A stretch of DNA of 64,000 bases from Shinisaurus crocodilurus (lineage: Eukaryota; Chordata; Lepidosauria; Squamata; Shinisauridae), in assembly GCA_021292165.1 (NCBI GenBank), contig CM037877.1:207246715-207310714 (forward strand), given 5' to 3'. A program made the position numbers and the translations under genes. Under the pieces are notes generated by a model that saw nothing but the letters and a program-made list of their open reading frames with translations, was not told the DNA's origin and searched no databases. The number at the start of each line of letters is the position of its first letter. The stretch's first letter is position 1. This document shows positions 1 to 9,554 of the stretch, one piece after another.

Positions 1-523
1 GTATTACTGAATTCTCTAAGACAATAGTGTAGATAATATTGGACCATGCTGTGTTAGTGAAACAGCAGACTCCCAAAGTTTACAAAGTTGTTCTTCAGGT
101 GGAAGGAGAAAGCTAAACAATGAAATTAACTGACAATAAAAATATTTATCGCCATTCCGGATCATATGTAGTATCATGAGAATCTTGGCAGAACATGAAT
201 GCTAAAATGTTTTTCTGTGCTTAAGGCAGAGATTAGGACCAATAAAGAATGTTAATAGAAGCAAGAGATATAGGGGTACAGACTTTTACTAATACTCTGT
301 TTCTACTGATAGATGTAGAACTTTACATATCATCATCGGGTACTTCTATGCCATCCCTTGAGAACAGGCAGATTTTAATTAGATTTATTTACTTATTTTG
401 GAGATTTCTGTCCTACTTCCCAGTAAGAAAGCCCCTGAACTGGCATTAAAGTGGCACAGGAGATGTCCAACCCCACTCTATCAGTCCACTGCTTTGCTTA
501 TACTGTACCAACTCATTACTTAC
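1..523. other. Intron 2 of the left chitinase gene
   Basis: No exon, repeat or RNA gene is recognised in this AT-rich stretch. It lies downstream of exon 2 in the sense of the gene. Confidence 0.6.
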
Positions 524-1784
524 CCAGCTGAGCATTCAGCAAAAGCACCAGACCTATGAAAAAAACAAATAGTAAAGAGATAAGCCTTTGAAAAAATGTA
601 AAAGAGCACACTGATTTTATTGGCTTAAGAGGCAAAGGCATTTAAGTAAATGTTGAACCTAAAAATATTTTATATTGCATAATAATATCTTCCTGAGATC
701 TTACACAAGAAAAAAAAAATGACCATATGTTGAGAATATATAGTAAAAAATACTGTTGGAAGTTCAGTTCAGGTAAGAATTTATTTGGCCTGATCTAAGG
801 TGTTAAATATTTAGCCAGACCGCAAAAGGAGCAACTCTCAATATCATTTGCAGGAGAAGGCAAATGTGGCTAAGGGCACAATGCTATGCATGTTTAGACA
901 GAAAAAAGTCCGACAACTCCTAGCATTCCCCAGCCAGCATGGCTGACTGGGGAATGCTGGGAGTAGTCGTACTTTTTTTTCTGCCTAAACATGCATAGGA
1001 TTGCGTCCTAAGTGAAATATATCATAGATTTAAATTGGTACAACATAGGAAAAGCTTTCTCTATTTGGAATCCAAGTACAACATTTGAAGGTTCTTCTTA
1101 CATTGAAAGTTCTAATTTATGTCCACCTCTGCAGGTAAAGGGTATCAATTTGGAGGAACTAAGATTGCTGATGCTTGATATTTTAAAAGATTGACAGTTA
1201 CCTGAGAGCATAATATCCAATATACTATGTAATATTTGCCCCATCTTTTGAACATCAAGGCAGAGATCCATAACACATAATGGATGCCCCCTATTTCACA
1301 TCTAAAACTCTACATTGCCCCCTGCTTTTGGAATTTTGATCTCACGATGCTAGAACAAAGCAATGCTTTTGCTTACCACAATAAACCACCTAGACACTTC
1401 ACAGGTTGACATTTCTGCTATCAAGTGGCATTCTGAAAATCAGCCCTGCCTCCTGATGAGTTGGACTACAACACCCATAATCCCCAGTCAGCATGGTAAC
1501 CCATTTGTTCCAGACAAACCCTCTTGGGGTTTTATGGCACTGTACTGTATTTGGCCACAGCAGCACACTCTTGTGTATGTTTGTTCAGAAGTAAGTCTCA
1601 CTATGTTCTACAGGGCTTACTCCAAAGTAAGTGTGCATAAGATTGCAGCCTCAGTCACATTTTAGACTTGCCCATTCAATGAAGTGCTTAAGAATGAAGC
1701 CACATGGTTCATAACCCAGTAACATTATGTAGAAATAATGTTAAGTCATACAGACTTACCAGTAAGGAGAATCAGCTTCGCCAT
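524..1784 (-). CDS. 5' end of a CHIA-like chitinase gene (exons 1-2 only, runs off the left edge)
   Basis: Exon 1 coding part is 1760-1784 (25 nt, ATG at 1784-1782) and ends in a GTAAGT donor; exon 2 is 524-553 (30 nt), flanked by an AG acceptor and another GTAAGT donor. Joined they encode the signal peptide [19 protein letters not shown], which matches the CHIA family leader in length, splice phases (1 and 1) and sequence. Exon 3 (start of the GH18 barrel) must lie left of position 1. The exon sizes equal those of the two complete chitinase genes in this window, so this is a fourth member of the same tandem array. The protein would be a secreted chitinase, but whether its active site is intact cannot be seen here. 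Confidence 0.9.
874..1008. mobile_element. Palindromic MITE (family P1)
   Basis: Two arms are inverted copies around 950: the arm with 'gcatgtttagacagaaaa' is mirrored by 'tctgcctaaacatgca'. The centre is 'gctgggga' against 'tccccagc'. The same palindromic family recurs at 29890-30060, 41336-41432, 44515-44875 and 44985-45112. It lies in intron 1 of the left chitinase gene. No ORF. Confidence 0.75.
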
Positions 1785-1828
1785 GGTTGAATCTGTCTGT
1801 GTACCACTCTTACACAGTCTCCCACTGC

Positions 1829-1836
1829 CTTTTATA
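1829..1836 (-). promoter_or_regulatory. TATA box of the left chitinase gene
   Basis: TATAAAAG on the minus strand, 45 bp upstream of the ATG. The same octamer stands 39 and 40 bp upstream of the ATGs of the other two chitinase genes (28515-28522, 53916-53923), so it is very probably the real core promoter. Confidence 0.8.
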
Positions 1837-1839
1837 GCT

Positions 1840-3739
1840 ACAGCATCCTCCTTTTATCACATGGTTCCTTATCATGAAAGATAAGCAAACAGGGCATTAA
1901 AAAAACCCTCATTGGTAGTTAATGGATTAATAAATAGATATTTCCACCTCGCCTTTGTAATATGCCGTTTTCTCTCTATCTCATTCTGTTTTCGTCTTCC
2001 ATCATGGAAAAGTAAGAGCTAAGGCGATAGCCTCCTAAAGATAAGAGCCAATTTGAGAATGTGTTTGTTCTAAATGGAATTGATAGTAGCTATTACGTTT
2101 CTAATCATTTTAACAGTATTTGTATTGCTATATAAATAAAACATACTTTCAAGGAATATGATTGGGGAATGTTAGTGGAAAGAATGCCTGTAAATAAAGT
2201 TATTTGAAAGTGAACTGTAAATGTGTTCTAGGCTATATTTCTTACAAACGGCCTAGAAAATAATACAAGAGATGTTTTTTTTGTTAATTTTTGGAATTCA
2301 CTTTTCTAGACTAATTGGACTAAAAATCACTGAAAAGTCTGAAAATCACTGTTCCCAAGCTGACTTCTCAACTGGAAGCACAGAATTCAAGATGGCAGTC
2401 CAACCTGGCATGTTGAATAATTTTTTTTTTTGTTTCTCTGGCTGTATAGGAGCTTGAGAGAATCAATCAAATGGCTGAACTGGGGTTTTTAGGAACCTAC
2501 AAATTCAATACACCAAAGAGGACTCCTGAATTTGAATTGTAAATAAAAAGAGGGAGGGAGTATAGAAGCACAGGAGTGCACGTGCTCAGTTGGATCCATC
2601 TTCTGAGGGAATTCTGAGAGAGTAAATCTGAAGTTGATGGAGAACAATTGTTCTTCCAATAATTCATGGCATAGTTCTACAAGAAAAACAAAGGAGTGAG
2701 ATGAGAGTTTCCCTTAGGACTCACAGGTGAATGTTCATTTATTTATTTCCTTTGCTTTCCATTTCCATTTCCCCTTCCTTTCCATTTTTGGGGAAATTTA
2801 CATAGACTTATGAAAGAGCTTTAGTGGAGTCATATTTTGATCTCTTTATTCTATTTAGCCACATTTCTTTTGTGTGTCGAACTGGCCTTTTGTCTCTACA
2901 GAGGCTCATGGCCTGGTTTTTGAGCTCTTAAAGGGCAGACTGTGGTTGAATTCAGTGTGGTCTGAGAGAAAACTTCTGTGATGGCTCTAGTTGCACTCTT
3001 AAGAGAAGAACTAAAATTGAAAGGACATTTACAATTAACTGATGAATTTCAAACAATTCTCTCTCTTATAACCCATCTGGGACAATGCTGTAATAAAATA
3101 TCTGGATTTAAGTTCACTCTCATACCTGGATCCTAAAAACATTATGTGAAATAAATTTCATTGAAATAATTTGGATTTACTTTCATGAAATGACTATGAG
3201 CCAAAGAAGAGGAATTGTAACAAGATACACTCCATACGCAACTGGATTTGTGTTCCGTTCCCATTTTAGCAGCCATACCTCCTTCACTGACTGATTCACC
3301 AAAGTACAATCTAAACTCCAGGATATGGGGACTTAAAAAGCAGTTTAGCAATTCAGTGTGGGAGGCTGGTGAACTGGGACCCTCAGGAAATTGCAAGCTG
3401 AGGATAGCTGCATCTAGAACATACATTCTTATGTTTGAATAGACTCTGATGCAGCAGGGAATCTGCACATCACCCCTTGTTGGATTGGGGTAAAATGGTA
3501 TTGTCTTAAAATATGGAAAGATGACTTATTTTTATCTCTTGCATCTTGGTTATAACTTGTTCATAGGAAAGAACACATATTGTCTAATATGTACGGTAAT
3601 CAATGTTGGCTGCCAAAAATATGTATTCCAATTTCCTGGTAACAGACTAGATATGGGAAATGTTGGATATAAAATTGTATCTATTCCAAGTTGTTATGAT
3701 TGTTTCTTTTTCTTTTTGTAAACTAGTAATACTATTCTG
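1840..3739. other. Intergenic, no gene apart from the exon relic
   Basis: AT-rich sequence upstream of the left chitinase promoter. Short ORFs here have no recognisable domain or splice context. Nothing else is supported. Confidence 0.5.
2643..2678 (-). pseudogene. Relic of a chitinase exon 8
   Basis: On the minus strand, a TTGTAG acceptor-like sequence is followed by about 33 nt that match the first 33 nt of exon 8 of the complete CHIA gene (21823 downward) at about 30 positions, encoding [10 protein letters not shown]. Similarity stops after the N-N codons. No neighbouring exon 7 or 9 relic was found. The piece lies about 0.85 kb upstream of the left gene's promoter in the same orientation, as expected for the debris of a lost array member or a partial duplication. 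Confidence 0.6.
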
Positions 3740-4357
3740 GGTTATTAAGAGCTTTTCTACACGAGGCTGTTAATCCGCTGTACAGTGTATCTACTTTCAG
3801 TTTTGTCGCACAAGTGAGACCCAAGCACTAGAGGATTCTCAGCTTTGTAACTGACAAACCCCAGCCAATCATGATCTGATGAAACAGAAGGGTCTGCCTT
3901 TCTTAGTGTGGAATATTGCAGGCTGGAATACCCACAAGCATGATAGAGATTTTATAAATCTACTCCAAGAGTATGACATCATCTGTATCCAGGAGACGTG
4001 GATAACCGACCTAGCAGTAAATGAGATCTACCTAGATGGCTGTGCAGTTTGGTCTCTCCCTGCAAAAAACCCCAAAAACTTTCCCAAGGGCTGCCCAGCT
4101 GGTGGAGTGTCCACTCTTATAAATAAAAAAATGGAGGCTTGATGCCAAACAGATCATGGTGGAAGTGGCTCTATCTCTTTGGATAGTAAGGTTGTGGTCA
4201 GGGAACAGTTTTCCCCTGATCTTAATTAATATATATACTCCCCCCCAGTACAAAAGCCCTTCCCAACACTTTATGGGTTGAACTAGAGTTGGCCCTTGAT
4301 TATTTAGAAAATTAATGTCCACTTTCAATTATTATTGAATTATTATTATTATCTGGG

Positions 4358-4390
4358 TGACTGGCCAGATGGGCGATTCATAAATGTAAT

Positions 4391-4429
<39 letters not shown>

Positions 4430-4430
4430 G
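4358..4430 (+). mobile_element. LINE 3' tail ending in (AAT)n
   Basis: 'ggccagatgggcgattcat' followed by (AAT)n matches, in the opposite direction, the 3' tail of the L2/CR1-like LINE at 14211-14343 and its copy at 26633-26783. It interrupts the endonuclease region of the LINE around it. Confidence 0.6.
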
Positions 4431-4683
4431 CAGCAGCAGGAGACTTTGACGCCAGCATCGGCAGCAACAAAAATAGGTTAGCAGGCTATCTAAATATTGA
4501 GTAAGATGAATTATTAGCTGTTTTTCCACAGATACTGAGAGATAAGACTATAAATTTAGTAGGTTATAATTTTTTTGAATTCCTGTTTAAAAGGAATTAT
4601 ATAATTTAAATGGGTCCTATCCTAAAGATACTCCAGGAAATTTCACCTATTTATCAACAAAATATAATTGATTGGACAACCAT

Positions 4684-4795
4684 CTGTCAGGGATGCTTTA
4701 ACTTCAATTTCTGCGTTGTGCAGGGGTTTGGACTTGATGGCCTTATATAGGTCCCTTCCAACTCTACTTTTCTATGATTCTATGATTCTATGATC
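4684..4795 (+). mobile_element. CR1-type 3' end
   Basis: Contains 'ttggacttgatggcctt' and 'cccttccaactct', then a short (ATTCTATG)n tail, the hallmark of CR1 3' ends. A related end closes the SINE at 39082-39247, and another lies inverted at 45385-45440. Inserted in the older LINE. Confidence 0.75.
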
Positions 4796-5005
4796 ATGTG
4801 TATGTCCCAATGAACAAGATCAGGAACTTTACTAATTTTGAGGTTGTCCCTTTGGGTCAGTTCAATCATCAGCCCCTGTGGTTTGAGTTTTTCAGGGAGG
4901 ATGGAGGTTCTCAGATTTTTGCTCATTAAGAGAATCAGAGTAATTTAGTTGGCCAAAGGAAGGTTAAATGGAACAATCTCACAATGGACACAATAAATCG
5001 TATCC

Positions 5006-5420
5006 TGTTATCGGAGCAGATGTTATCTCTTTGTGACAATATATTGCAATCAGATGTAAACTCAGCTAATGTATTATATCTGTATTAGTATATAATGAGA
5101 AATTTGAAGCCTTATTTGATCAGAGACAACTATAGAGCACCTACTATTCAATCTCAAGAAAGCTGGTGCCAAAATAACTTGGCCAGCCTTGGGACCGAAG
5201 TATGCACTTTGACTTTGGGGAGCAGGGCACCATTTCCTCCTCTACCTCAGCCAGAAATTGTTATCAGAGTAGATGTTATCTCTTTGTGTCAATATATTGC
5301 AATCAGATGTAAACTCAGCAAATGTATTATATCTGTATCAGTATATACTGAGAAATTTGAAGCCTTATTTGATCAGAGACAACTATAGAGCACCTACTAT
5401 TCAATCTCAAGAAAGCTGGT
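5006..5420 (+). repeat. Direct duplication of 162 bp with a 91-bp foreign spacer
   Basis: 5006-5167 and 5259-5420 are near-identical direct repeats inside the decayed LINE. The spacer 5168-5258 is similar to part of the hAT-like element at 42319-42603 (around 42489-42584). A transposon insertion with a local duplication, or unequal exchange, would explain it. Confidence 0.8.
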
Positions 5421-6060
5421 TTGATTTGGATTGTAGAAAGGCTCCATTGGTAGTAAGAAGATATGCTAGGAAAATGAAGTCTGACCATTCCCCCGAAATA
5501 ATTGGGATATTTATAAATAAGAAGAAAGAATATAGGGAGCTAATTAGAAATAAGAAAATTATGTTTCAAAAACATCTCTGGTATAGCTTGGATACAGCTA
5601 CCTGACTTCAATTTTAAACCCTGACTCAGATCAGCTTTAGCATGTTTAAGCTTGCAGCAGATGCAATCAGCAGTTTTGTTAGGGCATTTTAATAAAACAC
5701 CTTATGCCTCCAGATTCTGCCCATGCTGCAGCGGTAAAGTGGAGGATTTGCCTCACTACTTGTTTTATTGCCCCATCTACTGTCAAATCCGTTCCAAATA
5801 TCTAGATCCTTATTTTTGAGAAAAAGCCCATCTGGTCCGATCTGGAGAGGATAAAATTTCTGTTTATATGTCACAATAAAAAACAACTCCCTTGGCATTG
5901 GCTAATTTTGCTTTTGAAGCCCAAAAGCTTAAATTTTCTGACATTGCAGAACGTTAAAAATCTGTAACATTTGTTTTATGTGATTTTATTTATATATGTT
6001 TCTTGTATGCTTGTTGTAACCTTTGGTTGAAACAATAAAAGTTTATAACTATCTACAGTA

Positions 6061-6530
6061 CTTTATTCCCAACTCAAGGATGGAAAGCGGAATACCGGTG
6101 GTCAATATAAGAGGTTTAAAGATGTTCTTAAGGCTAATCTAAAAAAATGCAATATAAACATCAAAAACTGGGAAGCTCTGGCCCATGAACGATCTAAGTG
6201 GAGGTTGGCCTTTCACAAAGGTTCTATGGACTTTGAAGAAGCTCGAGTGCAAGGTGAAAGGGAGAAACGTGCTAAGCGAAAAGCACATCAAATGAATCCT
6301 TTACAAGACCATCTTCCATCTGGTAACCTGTGTCCTCACTGTGGGAAGCTGTGTGGATCTAGAATTGGCCTCCACAGTCACTTACGGACCCATCGCTAGA
6401 GTCTACAAAATTTTCTTTAGAATTTTCCTCCTTTTAAAATCTCCTTTTTGTAAATTTTCTTTCTTCTTTTTTTTTTAATCCTGGAAGACAATCTTACTCG
6501 GTCACGAGTGATCGCCTGACTGACTGATAT
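6061..6530 (+). mobile_element. Non-LTR retrotransposon C-terminal fragment with a C2H2 finger
   Basis: An open stretch ending at 6399 contains basic residues and a final C-P-H-C-G-K-L-C...H-S-H-L-R-T-H zinc finger, the C-terminal tail often annotated next to LINE reverse transcriptases. Upstream codons fit the same family (L-K-D-G-K-R-N-T-G-G-Q then W-E-A-L-A-H-E-R-S-K-W-R). No RT domain is present. The exact clade is not certain. Confidence 0.55.
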
Positions 6531-6539
6531 CTATCTACT

Positions 6540-7389
6540 AGTTAGCATTCTTTCCTGTGGAAATTATAAAGCACAAACAGATCCATTCTGAGATGCAATG
6601 CACAGACAGCAAAAAGAACCTTCAGATTTGTATGTTAATTGTGTGTTGTGAGCATATTTGTGTTTGATCCTTGGAGTGAGTATATGTTGCAAAGACACAA
6701 GTGTCCCTATGTGAAGAAATGCCTGTATATAACTATTGTGGTTCTGTAATGTCTACCTTGTGTGACCTCTGTGAGGCTACAATGTAACTGAGTAGGCTTG
6801 AGGCCTTGTTTTGTTATTGTCAAAGGCCTGTATAATAGTATAATAGTTGCTGAGTGACATTCTGAAGTGGAGAGAGAGAGAATTGCTTTGAATATTGTTA
6901 GATGGAGCCTAACAATGTCTTTATGTTATGAAAATTATGTTTCAAAGGCATTTTCTGGGTATGAAAAACAACCTGAAAAATTCTGTGAAGTCATGCGGGG
7001 AGAGAAAGAGAATATCTTCAAGTTTCTTCCAAACCCGGAAGTGAATCTCATCCTCTTGGCTCCTCCTTTCTCCTTTAGACCTCATAAGATGGGCCATGAT
7101 ATAAAAGGGGCTTTTTAATAATCTTGGACCAAACAAGTATGCCAGCTTTTGTGTTACACAGTTAATTAGCAGGCCAAAAACAAAATTCTGTTTAACTCAG
7201 AAGCTTGCACACTTTAACATCAACAGATCTTGGTCCAATGAAATCAGTCCAGATGGATTTGGCTTGATGCAATCCAGATGCATTTCTAAGATGGATCTAC
7301 TCTTTTCTTTTGGATTTCAGGGTCGATCTTAGGAGCCTGTTGATTGATAGGCCTGCCTTGCAGTGGAAGGTTTGCCTAGATGGGAACAC
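6540..7389. other. Intergenic, nothing recognised
   Basis: AT-rich sequence with no supported gene. The short ORFs on both strands lack any known domain. Confidence 0.5.
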
Positions 7390-8536
7390 ATAACATGGCA
7401 AGCCACTGCACATTGTGACAGCCCCCAAAGGTAAATTAAGTCACGGTGGGATGTCATGTCGAGCGAACCAGGACATTGAGACTGGGTTTGCATGACACAA
7501 CAACCTACTGTGGCTTTTAAGTAGTGAGCTCAGGATGGGTTTCTTAGGTTGGCTTATTCTGGGGTTATAAGATACCCTGACAACCCATGGCTTGCAGTTG
7601 GGGTTGTTTGACTACAACTACAACTACAAGTGAGCTGCTTGGCAAGGGGGGCAAAAACTGCTTGCCGCTTTTGCCAAGTGGCTAGTGGGGAGCTGCCATT
7701 GCCAGCCACCCCAAAAGTGTTCAAGCAGCACTAGCGTGCAGCTGGCAAAGGCTCCCCACCAGCCATTTTCAGCACACCGCAGCTTGACTTTTATTTTATT
7801 TTTAATTTGGGGAGGGGGAGATGGTGAAAACTGACTGTCAAGCTGGCTTTTGTGATCCCCATGGGGGCATCCACGAGGTGCCCCTCCAAGGATCCCATAC
7901 AGTACCTTGGAGGGGCTGTCCATGGTTGCTCCCCCTTTTAAAAACATTTTTTTGGGGTACAATAATGTGTACAAGTAATTGTGCTCATTATTACTTTTTT
8001 TTTTATTTGCCCTGCCTGATTTCAGTAAATCGGGCAGGGTGAATTAGCGCAGGCGGTTCCTAGGCTAGGTCCTGGCCACAGTGGCCAGTCACGGGGTGCC
8101 TGCTGGACAAATCCAGGCTGCAGGTAAGTAAGTATTTCCCTCCTTTGCAAGCCTCTCACAGGTTGGACGTAGCCTGTCCTGACAGAGGCTTGTAAAGCCC
8201 TGGGAGATCGTGATTTGCGAAAAAAGGGCTCATTCTCTCCTTTTCGCAGCATGATCCTTGGGGTTTTTTTGGGGGGGGATTAGGTGTCCCTACTGGCCCC
8301 TCAGTCTCCAAAAAAAACAAAAACAACCCCCCCCTCGAAAAAAAGTCCAGCTGCGGCAAGCAGCAGAAAATGCCTCACGGTGGCAATGGAGAGGGGGGGA
8401 AACCTCATTCCTCCCACAGTGTCCCCTGGGATACCCATGGGAGGACCAAGGTGGGAGAAGGGGGAGGGAAGGGTCACCCTACCCACAATGCACCCGATCA
8501 TCTGTCAGGAGTATTTTGGGTAGGGTGGCTTATAAG
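7390..8536. mobile_element. Non-autonomous DNA transposon (family also at 61363-62502), left part
   Basis: Shares blocks with 61363-62502: 'ggtgggatgtcatgtcg' against 'ggtggggtgtcatgtca', a 'tgacaacccatg' block, 'gagctgct(t/c)ggcaa', and 'ttggaggggctgtc' in both. No ORF of note. The element appears to resume at 13808-13850 ('gtgtggcttatcgtgttg') after the MITE and the LTR element that split it. Confidence 0.5.
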
Positions 8537-8700
8537 CAGGGCCGGTGCAAGGCAGTTTGGTGCCCTAGGCAAGGTCAGATACTTAGTGCCCCCCCTTCCC
8601 ACTTGAGCCCTCCCTCCCTCCAGCCCTATCCTCCTGGCGCCCCCTTTAGCCCTGCGCCCTAGGCAGCTGCCTAGTTGGCCTAATGGTAGCACCGGCCCTG
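8537..8700. mobile_element. hAT MITE, TIR CAGGGCCGGTGC, 8-bp TSD
   Basis: 164 bp bounded by CAGGGCCGGTGC and GCACCGGCCCTG. The 8-bp duplication CTTATAAG is present at 8529-8536 and 8701-8708. Same termini as the 1.39-kb hAT at 29217-30606. No coding capacity. Confidence 0.9.
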
Positions 8701-8711
8701 CTTATAAGCCA

Positions 8712-9489
8712 TGTGAAGGAAGGCTGATCTTACGCCAACCCCGCAGGGCAGGCCACAGTCCCAAAATTCCCGGGACTGGCACACACCTCCCAAGGTCCCA
8801 TACACCAAACTGGTGTAGCAGCCCCAACCTTTCAAAAAGGAACACACACCAAGATTAAGTTGGAGACTTTATTAAAAGTAAGAATAACAAATTAGTCAGT
8901 GTAGGGTCTCCAAGTGTCCAATATAAGTAAAATAATCCCTTATAAAAAGGGGCTAAAAGAAGGTAAAGGGGAAAAGGGGGTGAGGTAGTTGTTGTGAGGA
9001 AAAGGGGATGGGAATAAAAAGGGACTCTAAAAGAACATAAAAACAAACCCCAAGAGTCTGCAGAAACAAAATAAGTCAAACCAGGCCTAGCTTTTCCTAG
9101 CTACCCTGTCAGAATGGCATACCTGCCCAGATGGAACTTCCCAGCATCCACGCCCCAATGGAAGAACACTGAAGCTTTTCCCCCTAGCTCCTTTATTGTC
9201 ACTAGGGTCCAGTTTCCCGCCCAGCGTTCACCAATCCTATCTCCCTAACTGTCGAAGGAGGGCCCCCCGCCCTTTCTCAGCTGTAAACACTTTCTCATGA
9301 CTTCATCCCAATTAACGCCTGACCTTGCTTCTCAGCTCTGCAACTCACCCTTATCTCCCAGGTGCTCCCAATACATTCCAAAGACTACAGTAAAAATCCG
9401 TTAGCTAAACAGCAATGGGGGGGGGAAGGGAAGGGACATCTAACAGGGTTTCTTCTAAAGTCCCAGCCACTACAAGTCCCATCTTCACA
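8712..9489 (-). repeat. 3' LTR of the Gypsy element
   Basis: 778 bp, TG...CA. Near-identical to 13027-13802. In sense orientation it follows the polypurine tract directly. Confidence 0.93.
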
Positions 9490-9554
9490 TCCCCCCTTTT
9501 AAGGAGATGAGACTGGGAGGGAATTCCTGCCAGACTTCATCTTCTAATTATTCT

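Larger units (their letters stand above)
3740..6055 (+). mobile_element. Decayed non-LTR retrotransposon, Vingi/I-like
   Basis: The frame from 3879 begins with an apurinic endonuclease signature (V-W-N-I-A-G, then I-I-C-I-Q-E-T-W) and P-A-G-G-V-S near 4100. A G-D-F-D-A-S-I-G-like endonuclease motif follows around 4440, broken by a LINE tail and (AAT)n insertion. At 5710-5815 one frame reads C-P-C-C, H and C-P-I-Y, the C-terminal zinc-knuckle-like end of such LINE proteins. Many stops and frameshifts show it is dead. A polyadenylation-like AATAAA at 6034-6039 ends it. The 5' edge (3755-3800) recurs at 50476-50560. The clade name is by recognition of the endonuclease start; an I- or L1-related clade is the alternative. 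Confidence 0.6.

Noticed and set aside
8258..8690. Overlapping ORFs of 65-134 aa
   Set aside because: Low-complexity Pro/Gly/Arg translations of MITE and GC-rich repeat DNA, open on both strands.
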